Source: Pyrocephalus nanus (Eukaryota > Chordata > Aves > Passeriformes > Tyrannidae). From it: 64,000 nt of DNA. Under the pieces are notes generated by a model that searched no databases, was not told the DNA's origin, and saw only the letters and a program-made list of their open reading frames with translations. Location of the stretch: assembly GCA_038380795.1 (NCBI GenBank), contig CM076267.1, positions 15,421,501 to 15,485,500 of the forward strand, given 5' to 3'. The position numbers and the translations under genes are program-made. How positions within the stretch are numbered: the stretch's first letter is position 1; each line of letters opens with the position of its first letter. Below are positions 37,570-49,785 of the stretch, one piece after another.

Positions 37570-37650
37570 TTGGGTTTTTTTCTTGGTTTGGCTTTTTTCT
37601 TTGTTTGTTTGTTTTTGGTCGGTTTGGTTGGTTTGGGTGGGGGTTTTTGT
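37570..37650 (-). repeat. T/G simple tract
   Basis: T-runs with GTTT and GGTTT units ending GGTTTGGGTGGGGG, with very few A or C. It is the complement-oriented version of the A/C tracts. The 3' end carries several G-pairs and two longer G-runs. Confidence 0.9.
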
Positions 37651-38898
37651 TAATATTAACATATGGCTTTAAATTGAAGGGCCACAACGTGGTTATGGAG
37701 TGGAGTGCAGTTTTCAGGCTGTGTCCAAAACCTCTTACATACACTGACTTGGCAAAGAGCAGCCACAAGCATAAGATTAGGAACATTTTAGGAGCCTGAA
37801 AAGGTGTGTTGTATCAATAATTTCTACTGGTTTACTGAATTGTTGTCAAAGTTTCTAAGTCATTTATGTGAGTGTGCCTATTTAGATACAGTTATATCTA
37901 GACACATGAATACCTAGACACAACCTGTAAACAGCAGGGCTTGCTGAAGGCTTCCTCACCATCAATTTTGAAGTCAGGACTGAAATTATTTTTATAATGT
38001 ATTTCATATGCTTGTTCTAGTTCAAACAGAAATCAATTTTACAGCACTCTTGACTTGTTTGAGGGGCACAAGGACTATAAAATCAAACACAAAGGTCTCT
38101 TTTGGCTCTGCACTTTATGATACTAAGGAAAAATGTATTTGTACATTGATACATATGTGCATGTATCTATATGTTTTTATGTAAAAGTCACATTGAAAGC
38201 ATGCAGTTTGAAAGGGGATGTGGGCTTCACCACATTCTCTTGCTAAGGAGAAGTTTCTAATTAATCTAGTCTTAGGAAACAGTGACATTACAGCAATGAG
38301 ATGGATAATTTGTATCTAAATAAATAAGATTTGCTATAAGGAACATTGCAGAGATGACTCTTTGAAAGCAACAAATATGCATAGCAATCATTTCTGCTGA
38401 ACATGAACTGACAGAAGGTTTCCACCCAACGTTGCCCACACTGTGTCAAACCACAGGTATAATGTTGTCAATTCATGTTAATTCAAACATTCAGAGACGT
38501 ATCTCTACCCTACTCCAAAATTTATTTTTATGCTGTCAATAGTTTGGACATTTGTCCTGCTGATAAATCTGAGGGATTGTTCCTGAATCTGCCTTGTGTA
38601 AGAGGACACAGTATTACATGATGGATTTCTGAAGTGCAGAAATTATCCAAAATGCTGGAAGTAGATTCACAGAACTTAACTTCAGCTTAAATAAGTTTTA
38701 GAACTCAAGTTTCAAGAACTGCTTTATTATTATTATTTCTCAAAATACATTCTGGGGTCTTTAAGAGGAAAGCAGAAAGAATTTCCGTATAGCATTTTTT
38801 TTCCTCTTTTGGTCTAAACTTTCCAGCTTTTCAAGTGAAAAAGTCAAGTTCCAGTATTTTTAAAACATATTTATCATAAAAATATAGAAGGTTTTGAT
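37651..38898. other. Non-coding unique sequence
   Basis: AT-rich, nothing recognised. The frames through 37467-37799 owe their length to the adjacent T/G tract. Confidence 0.6.
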
Positions 38899-38950
38899 TG
38901 GAAGGTTTGTTTGGGGGGGGTTCGGTTTTGTTTGTTTGTTTGTTTTTTAA
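38899..38950 (-). repeat. T/G simple tract with G8 run
   Basis: A run of eight G, then TTCGGTTTTG and (GTTT)n to a T-run. Same class as 37570-37650. Confidence 0.9.
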
Positions 38951-39201
38951 TTAAAGAGAATTCTAATGATTTTTTTTGAAAGAAGCCCATGGACAAAGAA
39001 TTCATGGAGTGAAGTTTTACAGAACATTAAATCAGTAATTTCAACCAGAAACTGGAACTCCTTTCCAGATAGGAAGCAGGAAGATATACAGAAAAAAATT
39101 AATTGGCTACATTCAAGGCACTCAAACACTTAAACACTACAATAAATGCAGAAATTAAATCCAAGTTACAGTGTATTGCTTTGGGTAAACTGAGACTATA
39201 C
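38951..39201. other. Non-coding sequence between two simple tracts
   Basis: About 250 bases separate a T/G tract from an A/C tract in the opposite orientation. They would face each other as an imperfect inverted pair. Confidence 0.6.
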
Positions 39202-39275
39202 TAAAAAACAAAGCAAACCAACCAACCAACCAACCAAACAAACAAACAAAAGAAACAAAAATAAAAAACCCCAAT
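39202..39275 (+). repeat. A/C simple tract, (AACC)n then (AAAC)n
   Basis: Four to five AACC units pass into AAAC units and then A-runs with CCCC, almost without G or T. Confidence 0.9.
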
Positions 39276-42066
39276 CCTGAATCAAAAACCCATGGAGTAG
39301 AGAAAGAAAAATTACAAGGGAGAGTTCCAGCATGCTTTCTCCTTAACAGTGCCCTGACATTGCTGTTCTTCTTTGGAAATCATCACTAAGATGAAGCTCA
39401 GTGTCACTGCAGAGCTCTGAAGCCCAAGGAATATAGGTTTTTATCTGATCAGAGGTTATCCCCATCAGAAGCACCTCTCTTACTTCAAATGTGAATCCCA
39501 AACTGGAAGGATGATGTAGCTGAAACTGTACCTCTGAACACAGTCTTAGGTGACCATTCTTGAGACCATCAAATGGCAGGAAAGATGGAGTTCTACCTTC
39601 TGTGAGATGTTTTGCCATGGCCTTAGTCTCAAGGTTATTGAAGAATGAAGTCAGATTGGCTTTACTAGTTGGTTTTCAACCAATTCCCAGTGGCTTTTAT
39701 TAAATACCACTCCTCCCTGCTAGAAACCCAGTGTTTACAGTATTATTTTCCCCATGAAATATTTGCTGCTTTTGGATTATAATTATAGCTAGTCAGAAAC
39801 CAGAATTTCCTTTCCTTAGGATACTCTGGCATTTGAAATAGGAGTGTTTGTATTCCAAATTGGAACAGAAAGCCAATATTGTGACATTTCTGGTGAAAAG
39901 AACACACTAAAAGTTTCTACAGGGGACCACTGAAAGTTTTCATTGCTGTAAGATCAAAGTATGCTGTCCAGTAAATGAAAACACGTTTCAATAAGGAAAA
40001 AATGAAAGTTATGTTTCAGATGAATCATTTTATGCATCTGGACATTCATGTAAATATGATTGATTAAGCTGAAATAAATAAAATCTCACATTAACACTTT
40101 ATACAAATTGAAAGGAAACAGCACAAGGAAGAGCAGTTATCAGTTGTCATTTATAACCATCCCAACAGAAATAACCATCTTTTTTCCCATGACAATATGC
40201 TTTATGAGCAATCATTTCCCCTAGGTTGAGAGGAATGCAGAGATCATATCTCTCTGAATTTCTCAAGGCACACTGGATTAGCCTCAGTGCTCATCATCTC
40301 TTGCCAGGTGGAAAGGACATAAGAAACATGAAGTTATTACAGAGGAGGTAGAAGAAAGGAACATCTGGAAAAGAGGACACAATTCCACAGGAAATCTGGC
40401 CTCAATAGTTCAGCTCCTCATGCAACAAGTTATTATTTCTGGAGATATTGGCTTAGCATTAGAAGACCTGTCTGGGCTGTTCTGCTGCTCTAAGAGGTGA
40501 TGAAGAGGGTAGGAACAGTTATCTCTAAGGTTAACACCTGAAGTTGGCATGCCAATAAAGTAGGAAGATTGAAGGAGACCTGGAAACTGCATTAATGTAG
40601 CATTGGAAAGGAAATTTTGCCTTCATGATGAGACTGTCCTGTGCTCTAATAAGTTCTAGCCATTTTAAGTGTCCTGTGGAGGTAACCAAGAAATTCAAAC
40701 CTTTTATGAATTCCCAGACACTAATATAAAATTTAGACCCCAGCTGTTTTGGGAGATGGGGTGTCTTTTGTCAGACAGAATATAATTGGATGAAAAAATC
40801 TGGTTCTGAGCCTCTGTACAGATTTGATTCTGATTTCAGTGAAGGTAGGCCTGAGGTTATCTATCAAAGACACAAGGACAGGTTCTGTGTTTTTTAAACA
40901 AACACAGTTTCTGTGTTTATTAATACTGATTCCAGCACTTCATGAGGAAGACTGTTCCAACCAGCAAATTATGCTGTGTGGAAGTTGTCCTCATATCTGT
41001 AGTTCGTGGTTCCCAGAACCTTGTATATGCATACTCTGCTTCCCTGCACCAGCAGATCTGTGCTGCCTCTTGACACAGCACAAATCTGTGAGGTTTTGAA
41101 GATCAGTATCTCTGTCCCTTCCACTGTCCGCTCACACAGCTGATGTCTGGAAAATTCCTGTAGATCACATGGATCTGGACCAAGCTGAAATGGCTGTAGC
41201 ACACCATTGGGTAGAAACTTTCTGCTCACAAGCCATCAAAACTCAGAGTTGAACAGAAAGATGAATGACTTACAGATTATGCTTTAGGTCAGCATATGCT
41301 CTGAGACCAGCCTCAAGTCTCCAAACACCAGCTCCTCCCCCATGCTCCTGGCCAGCCAATGCTGTGTTCATGTGTGGCAGATGTTACCCATCCTCAGAGC
41401 CCCAGAAGGATGACTAGACGTCGAATGTCCGATATGCTTCTGCATTTTGAAGCAGGATGCATTCAAGTGAGCCAACAGCTACACGGAGTTCCCTCACTGG
41501 ACCAGTAGGTTTGATGGAAAGTTTAACTGATGGAAGGAGCTGGGTTTCTTCATGTGGAGGTGTTACAGACAGATGTCAGGCAACTACCAAGAGGATGTGA
41601 GGGAAGAGACTGGGAAATAAATCTCAGTGTCTTGTGGTCCTGTATACACCTCAAGCAACTCCAGTGGCTTTGCCTAATTGCTGAGGAATTCATCCAGAGA
41701 GGTAAGACCACAGCTCACCTCCTGAGCCTTAAGGGCAGAAATAAAATGCCTGCTAGTCCAACCAGGAAGGGACAAAGAAACTACATTGGCACATTATTTC
41801 CTTATGGCTGTATTTACAAATTCTTTTTTTCTTTTGCATTCCTGACATTTTCACCTCAAAACATCACATTTTATTAATGCTTTCCTTCTCCCTCCTTTTG
41901 TCAGCTGTCATGGCAAGGAGATCTTGTAAGGGCCTGGTCAGAACAAAGTAAATACTGTTCCACTCACACCAGAGGTGTGTCTGTATATGCTGATCTCTCT
42001 GTTATCAAGCAGGCTGCAGGAGGAAACTCTGCTAATCATCATGACTTGCAGCATCAAGTGCTCAGT
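39276..42066. other. Non-coding unique sequence
   Basis: No repeat family recognised. Frames up to 115 codons (41530-41877) without recognisable domains. A few CpG-containing words near 41420 (GACGTCGAATG) but no CpG island. Confidence 0.6.
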
Positions 42067-42131
42067 GGGCAGGCTGCCCGGCAGGCCGAGGTGTGCCTGT
42101 GCGCGTCTGTGTGTGTGTGTGTGTGTGTGTG
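42067..42131. repeat. GC-rich dyad followed by (TG)n microsatellite
   Basis: GGGCAG-G-CTGCCC (42067-42079) is an exact dyad. About 30 bases later a (TG)12-type run (42108-42131) follows GCGCGTC. The alternating purine-pyrimidine run can adopt Z-DNA, and it explains the cysteine/valine and histidine/threonine-rich frames nearby. Confidence 0.9.
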
Positions 42132-43640
42132 CTCTTGCATGCACACATTTCTTTGCCTGCTTAAGATCACGTCGCGAGTTGCCATGCAAAAAGATCCTAC
42201 ACATTCCAGAAAAGTACAGCCTGTTTCCATACATCCACGGGGGAATGAAAAATAAAATAACACTCCTTCTTCCCTGCCTCCAAAACCAGGGAAAAATTGC
42301 CCTACTAAATAGGACTCAGTCCTCGGGTGGTGTAAAGTGGCATCGCTGCCTGGGCTGCTGTGCAGACTTCAGTCACTGTCTCAGCATATCCACTCAGTTT
42401 CTGATGTTGTATCTGTACAAAATCTCTGTCTTTCTGAATAAATTCTGATTGAAAGCAAAAACAGCAAAAATGTGCACAGGGCTGAGAAAATAACAATTGA
42501 GGAAAGCTCACACTGGAGAGCTGGGGACAGAGGGAGGTGAAGTGCTTTTACACTGGCAAGCAAATTTTCACAAAATTTTCATTCATACTCATTTGATCTA
42601 AATGAGCCACTTTAGGAGTGTAATTGTCCCATATTCCTTCTGCAGGTTAAAAGAAAAGAGAGACACTTGCAGTGGATGACCAAGTCTACTATTGAACTGA
42701 AATATCTCTTTGGATCTACTTGTCTCCCTCTCACAGCTGTTGATGAAAGTTGCCCTTGGTGGGTCACTTAGTAAAAACGAAGCTTCACTTTGCCTCATTA
42801 CATTTGAATGTCATATAATTAGAGGAAAAGCCTAAGGCCGGATTCCAATCAGTCGTGTAGACCAGCATATTCCTTTTGGCTGTACTTTCCTCTGTTATCT
42901 CTCTGCAAGTGGAAGCAGATTTCAGGACTGTGTAAACTAGGTTCTCACATGATGCAACACACTGGTAATGTGGAAGCACAAATTGTTGCAATTTGTTAAT
43001 TTCCTATGTACACACTAACCCTGTTTCCTGGAACAGCAATTGTAACAAGCTGTATGTGAGCACATAATTCACTGCACCAGGATCTATAAGTGAGGAGAAA
43101 CGTTACCTCTTTCCACCACAGTAGTGTTCAGTCATCTTTTAAAATAGCCCAACCAATACCTCATCTACCACTTATCTCCAGAGACTGTTCTGCAGTCTGG
43201 CACATCCCAAAATTAGGAAATGAGGCAACACAAATGTCCCTTTCCAACTTACACTTTTTCCACATCGTGCTCCTTCACAGGTTCAATTTTTAATTCCCTT
43301 CAACTCTGTAACTAATTCACATCACCAGACACTGGCCTGAAACTTCAAAACCTAGCTCTGAATGTTGCCTCAGAATATCAGTGATTTATTTTTTCCACTT
43401 GCTATAGATGTGATCAAGAGTGTAGGGCTGATGCAATTTTCAGGGCTAGTTTAAAAATCTGACACAAACATGACAATTTATCCATTGCTCTTCAAATGCC
43501 TCTCCGATGTCTGCAGTGGAAAAGAACAAAAATATTTGTCTGTAGTAGTCTATCTGAACCTCATATTTTAAATGGCTTTCAGTATGGTGGCGAAGTTGGA
43601 AAAGTTAATGTAGCCTTCAATTAATGCAGTTTCTTTCCTG
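42132..43640. other. Non-coding unique sequence
   Basis: No gene or repeat recognised. Frames here gain length from the neighbouring TG run or are under 70 codons. Confidence 0.6.
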
Positions 43641-43711
43641 TTGTTTTTTTGTTTTTGTTTTTTTTTTTGTTTGGGTTTTTGTTTGTTTGTTTGTTTTGTT
43701 TTGTTTTTTTA
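43641..43711 (-). repeat. T/G simple tract
   Basis: T-runs broken by single G, TTTGGG and (GTTT)n units over about 70 bases, with almost no A or C. Same class as the other T/G tracts. Confidence 0.9.
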
Positions 43712-44048
43712 CTTTTGGCAGAGACCAGGGAATACCTACAAAATAATAGTAATGGTCTGAGTCAACAGTATGTCCCTCAGTGAATTGTAAGTCACGCTCA
43801 ATGAAAGCTTTTGCTTAGGTCAGTACATGGTGAAAAATGATAGACCCCAGCACAGATATGCTGGTAGTCCCACAATAACAGTTCTATACATACACAGATG
43901 CTGAACTGTTCAAAAAGACAGTGTGTTTTTCATTTTCCAGCATTTGGCAAAGGAAATCATGTAGTAGTTATGGATTGGGTGACTATCACCCTGGTCAGCG
44001 AGGCAGGTATGATTTATTTATCAGCTTTCCAGCTTTCCACAGAGGATA

Positions 44049-44120
44049 AGGGGGAGGGGAAGGTCTGAAGAGGGCTGCAGGGGGAGAAGATGAGGAGAGT
44101 GGGGGAAGGGGACAGGGAAA
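44049..44120 (+). repeat. G-rich polypurine tract with G-quadruplex potential
   Basis: Seven runs of three or more G lie within about 70 bases: GGGGG at 44050-44054, then GGGG, GGG, GGGGG, GGGGG, GGGG and GGG, mostly with A between them. The complement reads as proline/serine-rich frames, which is a composition effect, not coding evidence. Loops between some runs are long, so quadruplex stability is uncertain. Confidence 0.6.
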
Positions 44121-44540
44121 AGCAAGATTTATATCCAGATGGGAATGTTGAGACAAGGGTGGGAGCCGCGGCAGGGAAGGAACGTCCACAATGAAGGCTA
44201 TTCATCAACTCTTGCAGCAACACAGCTCTGAAATGGAAAGGGCTAGAAACTATTCCTTCAGCTCCATCCCTGGGGGGCCTGGGGTTCCAGCAAGGAAACA
44301 GCTACATGCCAGTAGCTGCACATTTTGGGCTCAAATATCTCATACTGAGATTGCATCTGACTTTGAGGATCACAGAGAGGCTTTTTTTCCTTTCTTCAGC
44401 TCCTTGTACATCAGTAAGAAAGTACATTCAGCATCTCTTTCATCATCTGTCTCTGAGCAAGGTGGGCTGCAGGAAAAGCAACAGAGTAATGAAATAAAAG
44501 CACAGGAGCTACAAAGGGTTCATGGTACTTAAATTTTTAG

Positions 44541-44645
44541 GATCACAGAAACACAGAACAATTTAAGCTCAAGAAGACCTTACAAGGGCTCTGTTCCAAT
44601 CCACCTCAGTGCCTGATGTGAGATCTCCCTGCTTTAGTATCACAG
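44541..44645 (-). mobile_element. CR1 LINE 3' end fragment
   Basis: 'GATCACAGAAACACAGAACA' is the antisense of the (ATTCTRTG)n tail that ends avian CR1 elements. It is followed by 'atttaagctcaagaagacct' and 'gttccaatccacct', which line up with 'tttgggttggaagggacct...gttccaaccccct' of the CR1 3' end. This is a 5'-truncated, moderately diverged copy of about 100 bases. Confidence 0.7.
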
Positions 44646-46943
44646 ACTCTGTTCCCAGCATGGCCAATTACCTTGTTTTCTGATATTGTGGTTCAATTTG
44701 ACTGTTTGTTACCACTAGAGGAAAATTTCACCTACCACCTTTGAGGATTCAAATCTTTCTTAATTATAAAATCCTAAACCAAATTGCAGTACAAGCAAAC
44801 CAAACTGAAACAATATGATATGAAAATCATTGATAGTTGTACTTCGGAGCAAATCTTGAAGTTTTCAGAGGAAGATACAATCCATCTGGAAAATCTCCTA
44901 ATTTATTGTCACTGTCACCATGTGTATTTGTAATGCAGGAACCTGTGGGAGCTGAGATATGTGATAATGAAAGTTGCCAGAGCTACATTTTGCCAAGTGC
45001 CAGTAAATTCACTCATTTCAGTGGGATGAGGCCAGTTTCATAACCAACCAAACATCAGGTCCAAATTTTCTATTTCTCCTCATTTCTTTTTCTCCTCTAA
45101 TTAATTGATAATCTGGCCAGGCTAGTGAGAAAGCAATGGCTTCCAAAGAAAACAGTTAGTGACACAGAACAATAATCTGGCACTTGGAGAACTCGGAGGC
45201 TTATAATTTCTTATAGCACCAAAGTGTTAGTATCTATTTTTAATCAAAATTTTGCCCTGTTTGTATAGGCTGGGATTTCCCTTCCCGTGCATAGCAAATG
45301 CATGAGTTGTGCAGAGTGCTGTAGATTTCTTTTTTTCTGTACCATAATGCTTGGTAATCATACCCCCATTGCAAATTTTACTCTTCAACAAGAAAATCCT
45401 ACCTATGCTCCTATTAGTGTCTCTCTTTAAGTCATTCCTCAGTTTATTTCATCTTACTTCTATGCCTGATAAAAGCCAAAATCTTACATGAACATTTAGA
45501 AAGTTTACCACAGGTATCCTGGTAGCATTGGTAGAAGCAGTGCATAAGCTGCATCATCCGATGATGTCAGTGTACTGTAGCTGTGCAGTTCCTACCATTT
45601 ATCTTGGGTTATCCTCCACCTCTATTAACTTTTTAATACAAGCTAATGGGATCCTGTTCACAAGTGTCCTTCTGCAGCCCCACAGGAATGTCCATGACTG
45701 TTCCATAGGGTATGAAATCTTTTTATTTCTTATCTCCGTTAATGAAATGTCCAGTCTGAACCCCCAAATGGGATACAAATACGCCAGTATCATTTCAATT
45801 GTGATAATATCACTTCTCCCTTTTCCTTGAATCTTCTCTCCTTCAGAGACTAAGCTCTTTGACACAAAGACCATAACATAGATATGGTGGTAGCATATCT
45901 CTGATAACTTCTCTGAGAGTCATCACTTTCTAGAATGTAATCCCCTTGAACAGGTATCTTTTCCCACCATAGGCAAGGCTTTGGTTTCCCTGTTGCAGTT
46001 AATGCTAAATTTCTGTTTCCTCTAAGTAATGTGTTATTTAACCCCAAATCCTCAGTTCAGTTAGAACAGCCAGGGCATGCATTTCTCTTGAGGCATAGGT
46101 AAGCTTTCTGCGTATAATACTAAGTTTAAAGGGTTTTGTGACTTTCAATATGATATTATATTATCAGACTAAGCCTACATGTTTCTAAAGAGCTCCCTGA
46201 GGAAAGGTGAAAAAAATGAAAAGAACAGAAAGACTGGCTGGCTCGAGTCTTTTGATGGCTGGATGGCTGTAGGAAGTTTATGTTTTTCAGCTTTATCTCA
46301 TAATGCACTGATAGATCCAAGGTTAGGTGTGAAGGGTAAATCACTCAGGTAGGCTCCCTGAGAAGTCATAGGAAGAGATCATTATCTTATTGTAATGTCT
46401 CATCCCAACCTGAAACAGGCAGGTTTATTTGTCCAGCTGCAATGCCCCATAGATGAGACAGACGAATTGCCTAGAGAAAATGCCTGGGCAAAGCATTCTC
46501 CGCTTTACAACAGTTTTCTTACTCTCCCATCTGTCCATGCTAGCCTAGAAAGACCAACTGCTATGCCCCCAATCCCTAGGCTCAGTGCATGAATTCTCAG
46601 TGCAGCAGACACTGGCTAGCACTGGCATGACCTTGCACTAAATCCTAGGGGCGTCTGCCAGGTGAACAGGAGGGTGTCCTAGGAACAGGAATAAAATCCT
46701 CAATAGATGATGCACAGTCAAGACTCTCTGAAATACTCCCATAAGGCCTGTAAAAAAAATCTCAATAACTTGGAACAAAAGGCTTGAGTTGAAGACACTG
46801 AAGAGTGTCTGAAGAGCACTGTACTGGGACTCAGACCGGGAGACAAAGTGCTAGGCCAGGGCAGTGACCTCAGCAGAAGAGGAGGAAGAGAAAGTCCCCC
46901 AAAGCACACAGGGCCACCTTGTACCCTTAACTGTCTGTTACAG
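44646..46943. other. Non-coding sequence with a possible L2-type fragment
   Basis: At 45931-45970 'tagaatgtaatccccttgaa' then 'caggtatctttt' resembles the L2 3' tail 'tagaatgtaagctccttgagggcaggga...tttt'. Continuation is poor, so this is weak. Frames up to 100 codons (45528-45830) have no recognisable domain. Confidence 0.5.
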
Positions 46944-47042
46944 ATTGCTCGTGTGAATGCTCCCACAAATAATGACAGCAGATGGTTATCTGTCCTTGAA
47001 GAAATGGCCACTGATTATTCAGATACAGATGAAGTATATTGA
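46944..47042 (+). other. Candidate terminal coding exon (33 codons including stop)
   Basis: An acceptor (ccttaactgtctgttacag, ending 46943) is followed by an open frame of 32 residues. It begins IARVNAPTNNDSRW and ends EEMATDYSDTDEVY, then TGA at 47040-47042. The predicted C-terminus is acidic, with a WLSVLEE-type helix-like segment, and uses varied codons. It looks more like protein than most frames in the window. Downstream sequence is AT-rich with AATAAA at 47614 and 47626, as a 3' UTR would have. I do not recognise the protein, and about one in six random stretches of this length is open by chance, so this stays a hypothesis. Confidence 0.22.
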
Positions 47043-49066
47043 TCTGAACAAAAGTAACTGAAATTAGTAGCTTTACTTTTAATATTGTCTACTTTTTGGA
47101 CAAGCTGTTTTAGCATCATTTATAGGATGAATGCTATACAAAAATCCAATATCAGTCTCTAGTGGCAGTCTCTGTTTTAAAGCACTGTTTGAGGATTTTG
47201 CAAGATAGGGTTTAGGAGTATTTAATTTCTATACTGTCTATAATCAGAGTATATATGGAATTTTTTTTCCTTAAAACTCTCAAGATTTCTAGTTTTTCCC
47301 TCCCACTCTGATGAAGACAAAGCCAAAATTCTCATGTTCAAAAAGCAATTATTTAAGAAGTATTCACATGGAATCAGTTGAAACATTTCAAAGTTGGTTC
47401 TGCTCCAATTTTAAACCTTGTTTTTCTTTTAATATATAAAAAACAGCTCATCCAGAGAGTAGTTCGGAACCAAAAACACCTCCCACCTTCTTTTCATTTC
47501 GAAAATGCTGGAATGTTTCAATGCAATCTCAAAAGTATTTTTCACTTTCAAATGCAGAGCATAGTCAAAACCAGCTCTTTCCCTCCAAATTTAATAATTT
47601 GAGTGAATATACAAATAAAAATAGCAATAAATTCTTTTTAGGAAATTCCCCAAGAAGGCTTTCCTGGGTTTATAAAAAACTTTAGAAATATTACAACAGT
47701 ACCTCTCTCTCTGCACTTGTAACCAAGCCCAGCACAGGGCTACGTAGTCCTTGGGTCTCAGGCTCAACTATGATGTTAAATCCTAGAAATTTTTGTTTAA
47801 AAGCAGATCCTAGCTGAGCTGCTGAACAGTATCTGATGATGATATCTCTTGCATTGGCACCTCAACTTGAGTCTTCTTGTGGCGTTTCTTCTCTTGAGTT
47901 TGCTCGTGAAGGCCATGCATTCAGCAATGGTGTGGGAAGAGCTGAGCTCTGTTTTCCCTGTTTCTGGAGAGCTGCATGAGATGCTACTAGATCACAAATG
48001 ACTGCATTGTCTCTAGTTAATCCCCATGTGCATTTTCACCTACAAAATTATAATTCAGTTAGTTTCTCTAAGAGTTGAGCTTCCTGATTCCTAGATGGAC
48101 TTCCTGCAGGGGACATCAAATAAGGCTGGAAATAGAGTGATTTGGGCAAACCCGAGTGAAATGCCTCACTCTTGGTATTTGTAAAACCGTGAATTTCTCT
48201 GTAACTGCTTTTGATACTTCAGTGAATTATGCTCAGGGAGAAATAGGTACCAAATCTAATCACCACCTAGTATTTCCAGCATCCGAGTACTAGAATGCAA
48301 GGAAAAGGCTGGCTCCTCCATCTCAGTGACTAAATCTTAGAGTTCATTTAGGCATGAGCTCTAAATATGTTTAACGCAGAAAACAGAACAAAAGAGTAAA
48401 ACTAGTTGTGTGCTACCACCCTTTCTTTGAAATGAAAAATCAGGTGCCACAGGAGCATTTCTATAGATTTGACTAGGATTGGATTTGATCCACTTGGCTG
48501 GGGATCCAGAGTGACTCTGATAATGACACCAGGAAACTTCCATTCCTTGATTGTTTACAGACTAACTATTAGGCATGAAGGCTTACAACACTGTCATGGA
48601 AATGAAGCCATAACTCTGTGAGGAGCCCTACTGACTTAATTTTTTCCTGTCCTAGGAGCTCTCATATACCACTTTTCATCCTATCAGCAGACTTTGCTCC
48701 AGGTAGTAGTGAAAACTGGGAGGGACATGGTGCACCCTTCAACTGCAAGCAATGAGAGGTTCCTCTACTGATAGTCACCTGGTTTGTCTCCATCAATCCA
48801 CCTATCTCCTAATCTCCTCTTTTTCCCTGGACAAATGGGTGGTAATATCAGTCTTTATTAGCCCTAAGGGACTCTTTCAAATATCTCTTGAAAAGGAAGG
48901 GAGTTCAATTCCGGAGTTGTAGATATGTTGTAGATGTTTGGCGAGACATTGATTACACATATCTTATGCCTTACCTCTGTAAGAGGCAGGAACCCATGGC
49001 AAAGTCTTTCATGTGTTCACAGTGCCTGTAGCCCTGGGTGCTTTAGCAGTATATTTTTTTCAAGAA
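47043..49066. other. Non-coding sequence
   Basis: If 46944-47042 is a terminal exon, 47043 to about 47650 would be its 3' UTR (AT-rich, AATAAA at 47614-47619 and 47626-47631). Otherwise nothing is recognised. Confidence 0.5.
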
Positions 49067-49153
49067 GAAAACAAACAAACAAACAAAAAACCACAACAAA
49101 AAACCAACCAACCAACCAACCAAACACCACACACACACACAAAAAAACCACCA
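49067..49153 (+). repeat. A/C simple tract with (CAAC)n and (CA)n
   Basis: (AAAC)n, then A-runs, (AACC)n, and a CACACACAC run, all without G or T over about 85 bases. Responsible for the lysine/threonine/glutamine-rich frames at 48934-49251. Confidence 0.9.
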
Positions 49154-49719
49154 TCAGGCTCAGTACCGTGCATTTCCCCCTTCTACCTATTGATGAAGAA
49201 GAAACTTCAGGGTATATCCAGCTGCAGCAGGTAGCTGCATCAAGAAGATAAATGGAAAGCAGATGGAAAACTAGACAGGAGTGCTGTGTCAAATGAGTCA
49301 TTTCAGGTTTAAGCAAGACCTTGTGATGGAGCTGAGAAGATAATAAACTTGCAGATGGAAGCTGCTTCCCAGACTGTCACTGAAAGACTGTTAGTAACTT
49401 TCTAGGTCATGCTGAGTGATCTGAAGATCCACGGGATCCTGTTGCCTTTAGTATGTAGTGAGAAGTTTGAAAAGATGGTTCATGACAGGCCAAATGAAAC
49501 TTTGAGTGTTAACAAGGATCCATGGCCAGCAGCTGGGGATGCTGGAATCATGTTACTTTCCACTGACCCACTTAGTGATTATTTCTGAATTCTACATTAC
49601 CTTCATATAAAATGTTCAAATAAGAAGTTTATTGGAGGAAAAAAAAAAAATCACACCATTTCTGGTAAGAGAAAGCTATTAATTCTAGTGATTTGTGGTG
49701 ATAATTCCCACATTTTTTT
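49154..49719. other. Non-coding unique sequence
   Basis: Nothing recognised besides a 13-base A-run near 49638. Confidence 0.6.
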
Positions 49720-49785
49720 CTGTAGCACCAGGACAAATGAAAATCCAATCTCTGCCTTGAAGAGTTTATAAATAACACTACACTA
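49720..49785 (-). mobile_element. Possible L2/MIR-type tail fragment, antisense
   Basis: 'tgtagcaccaggacaaatga' followed by 'ccaatctctgccttgaagag' and 'tttataaata' resembles the antisense amniote L2/MIR-type tail ('gtgctgtacaaac...cagtccctgccccaaagagcttacaat'). It is short and diverged. Confidence 0.35.

Noticed and set aside
1270..37575. Shared word cacttaccagat at about 1277 and 37557 (minus-strand donor-like)
   Set aside because: Twelve-base coincidence. Flanks differ and no acceptors are near either site.
41938..42263. Histidine/threonine- and cysteine/valine-rich frames
   Set aside because: Produced by the (TG)n microsatellite at 42108-42131.
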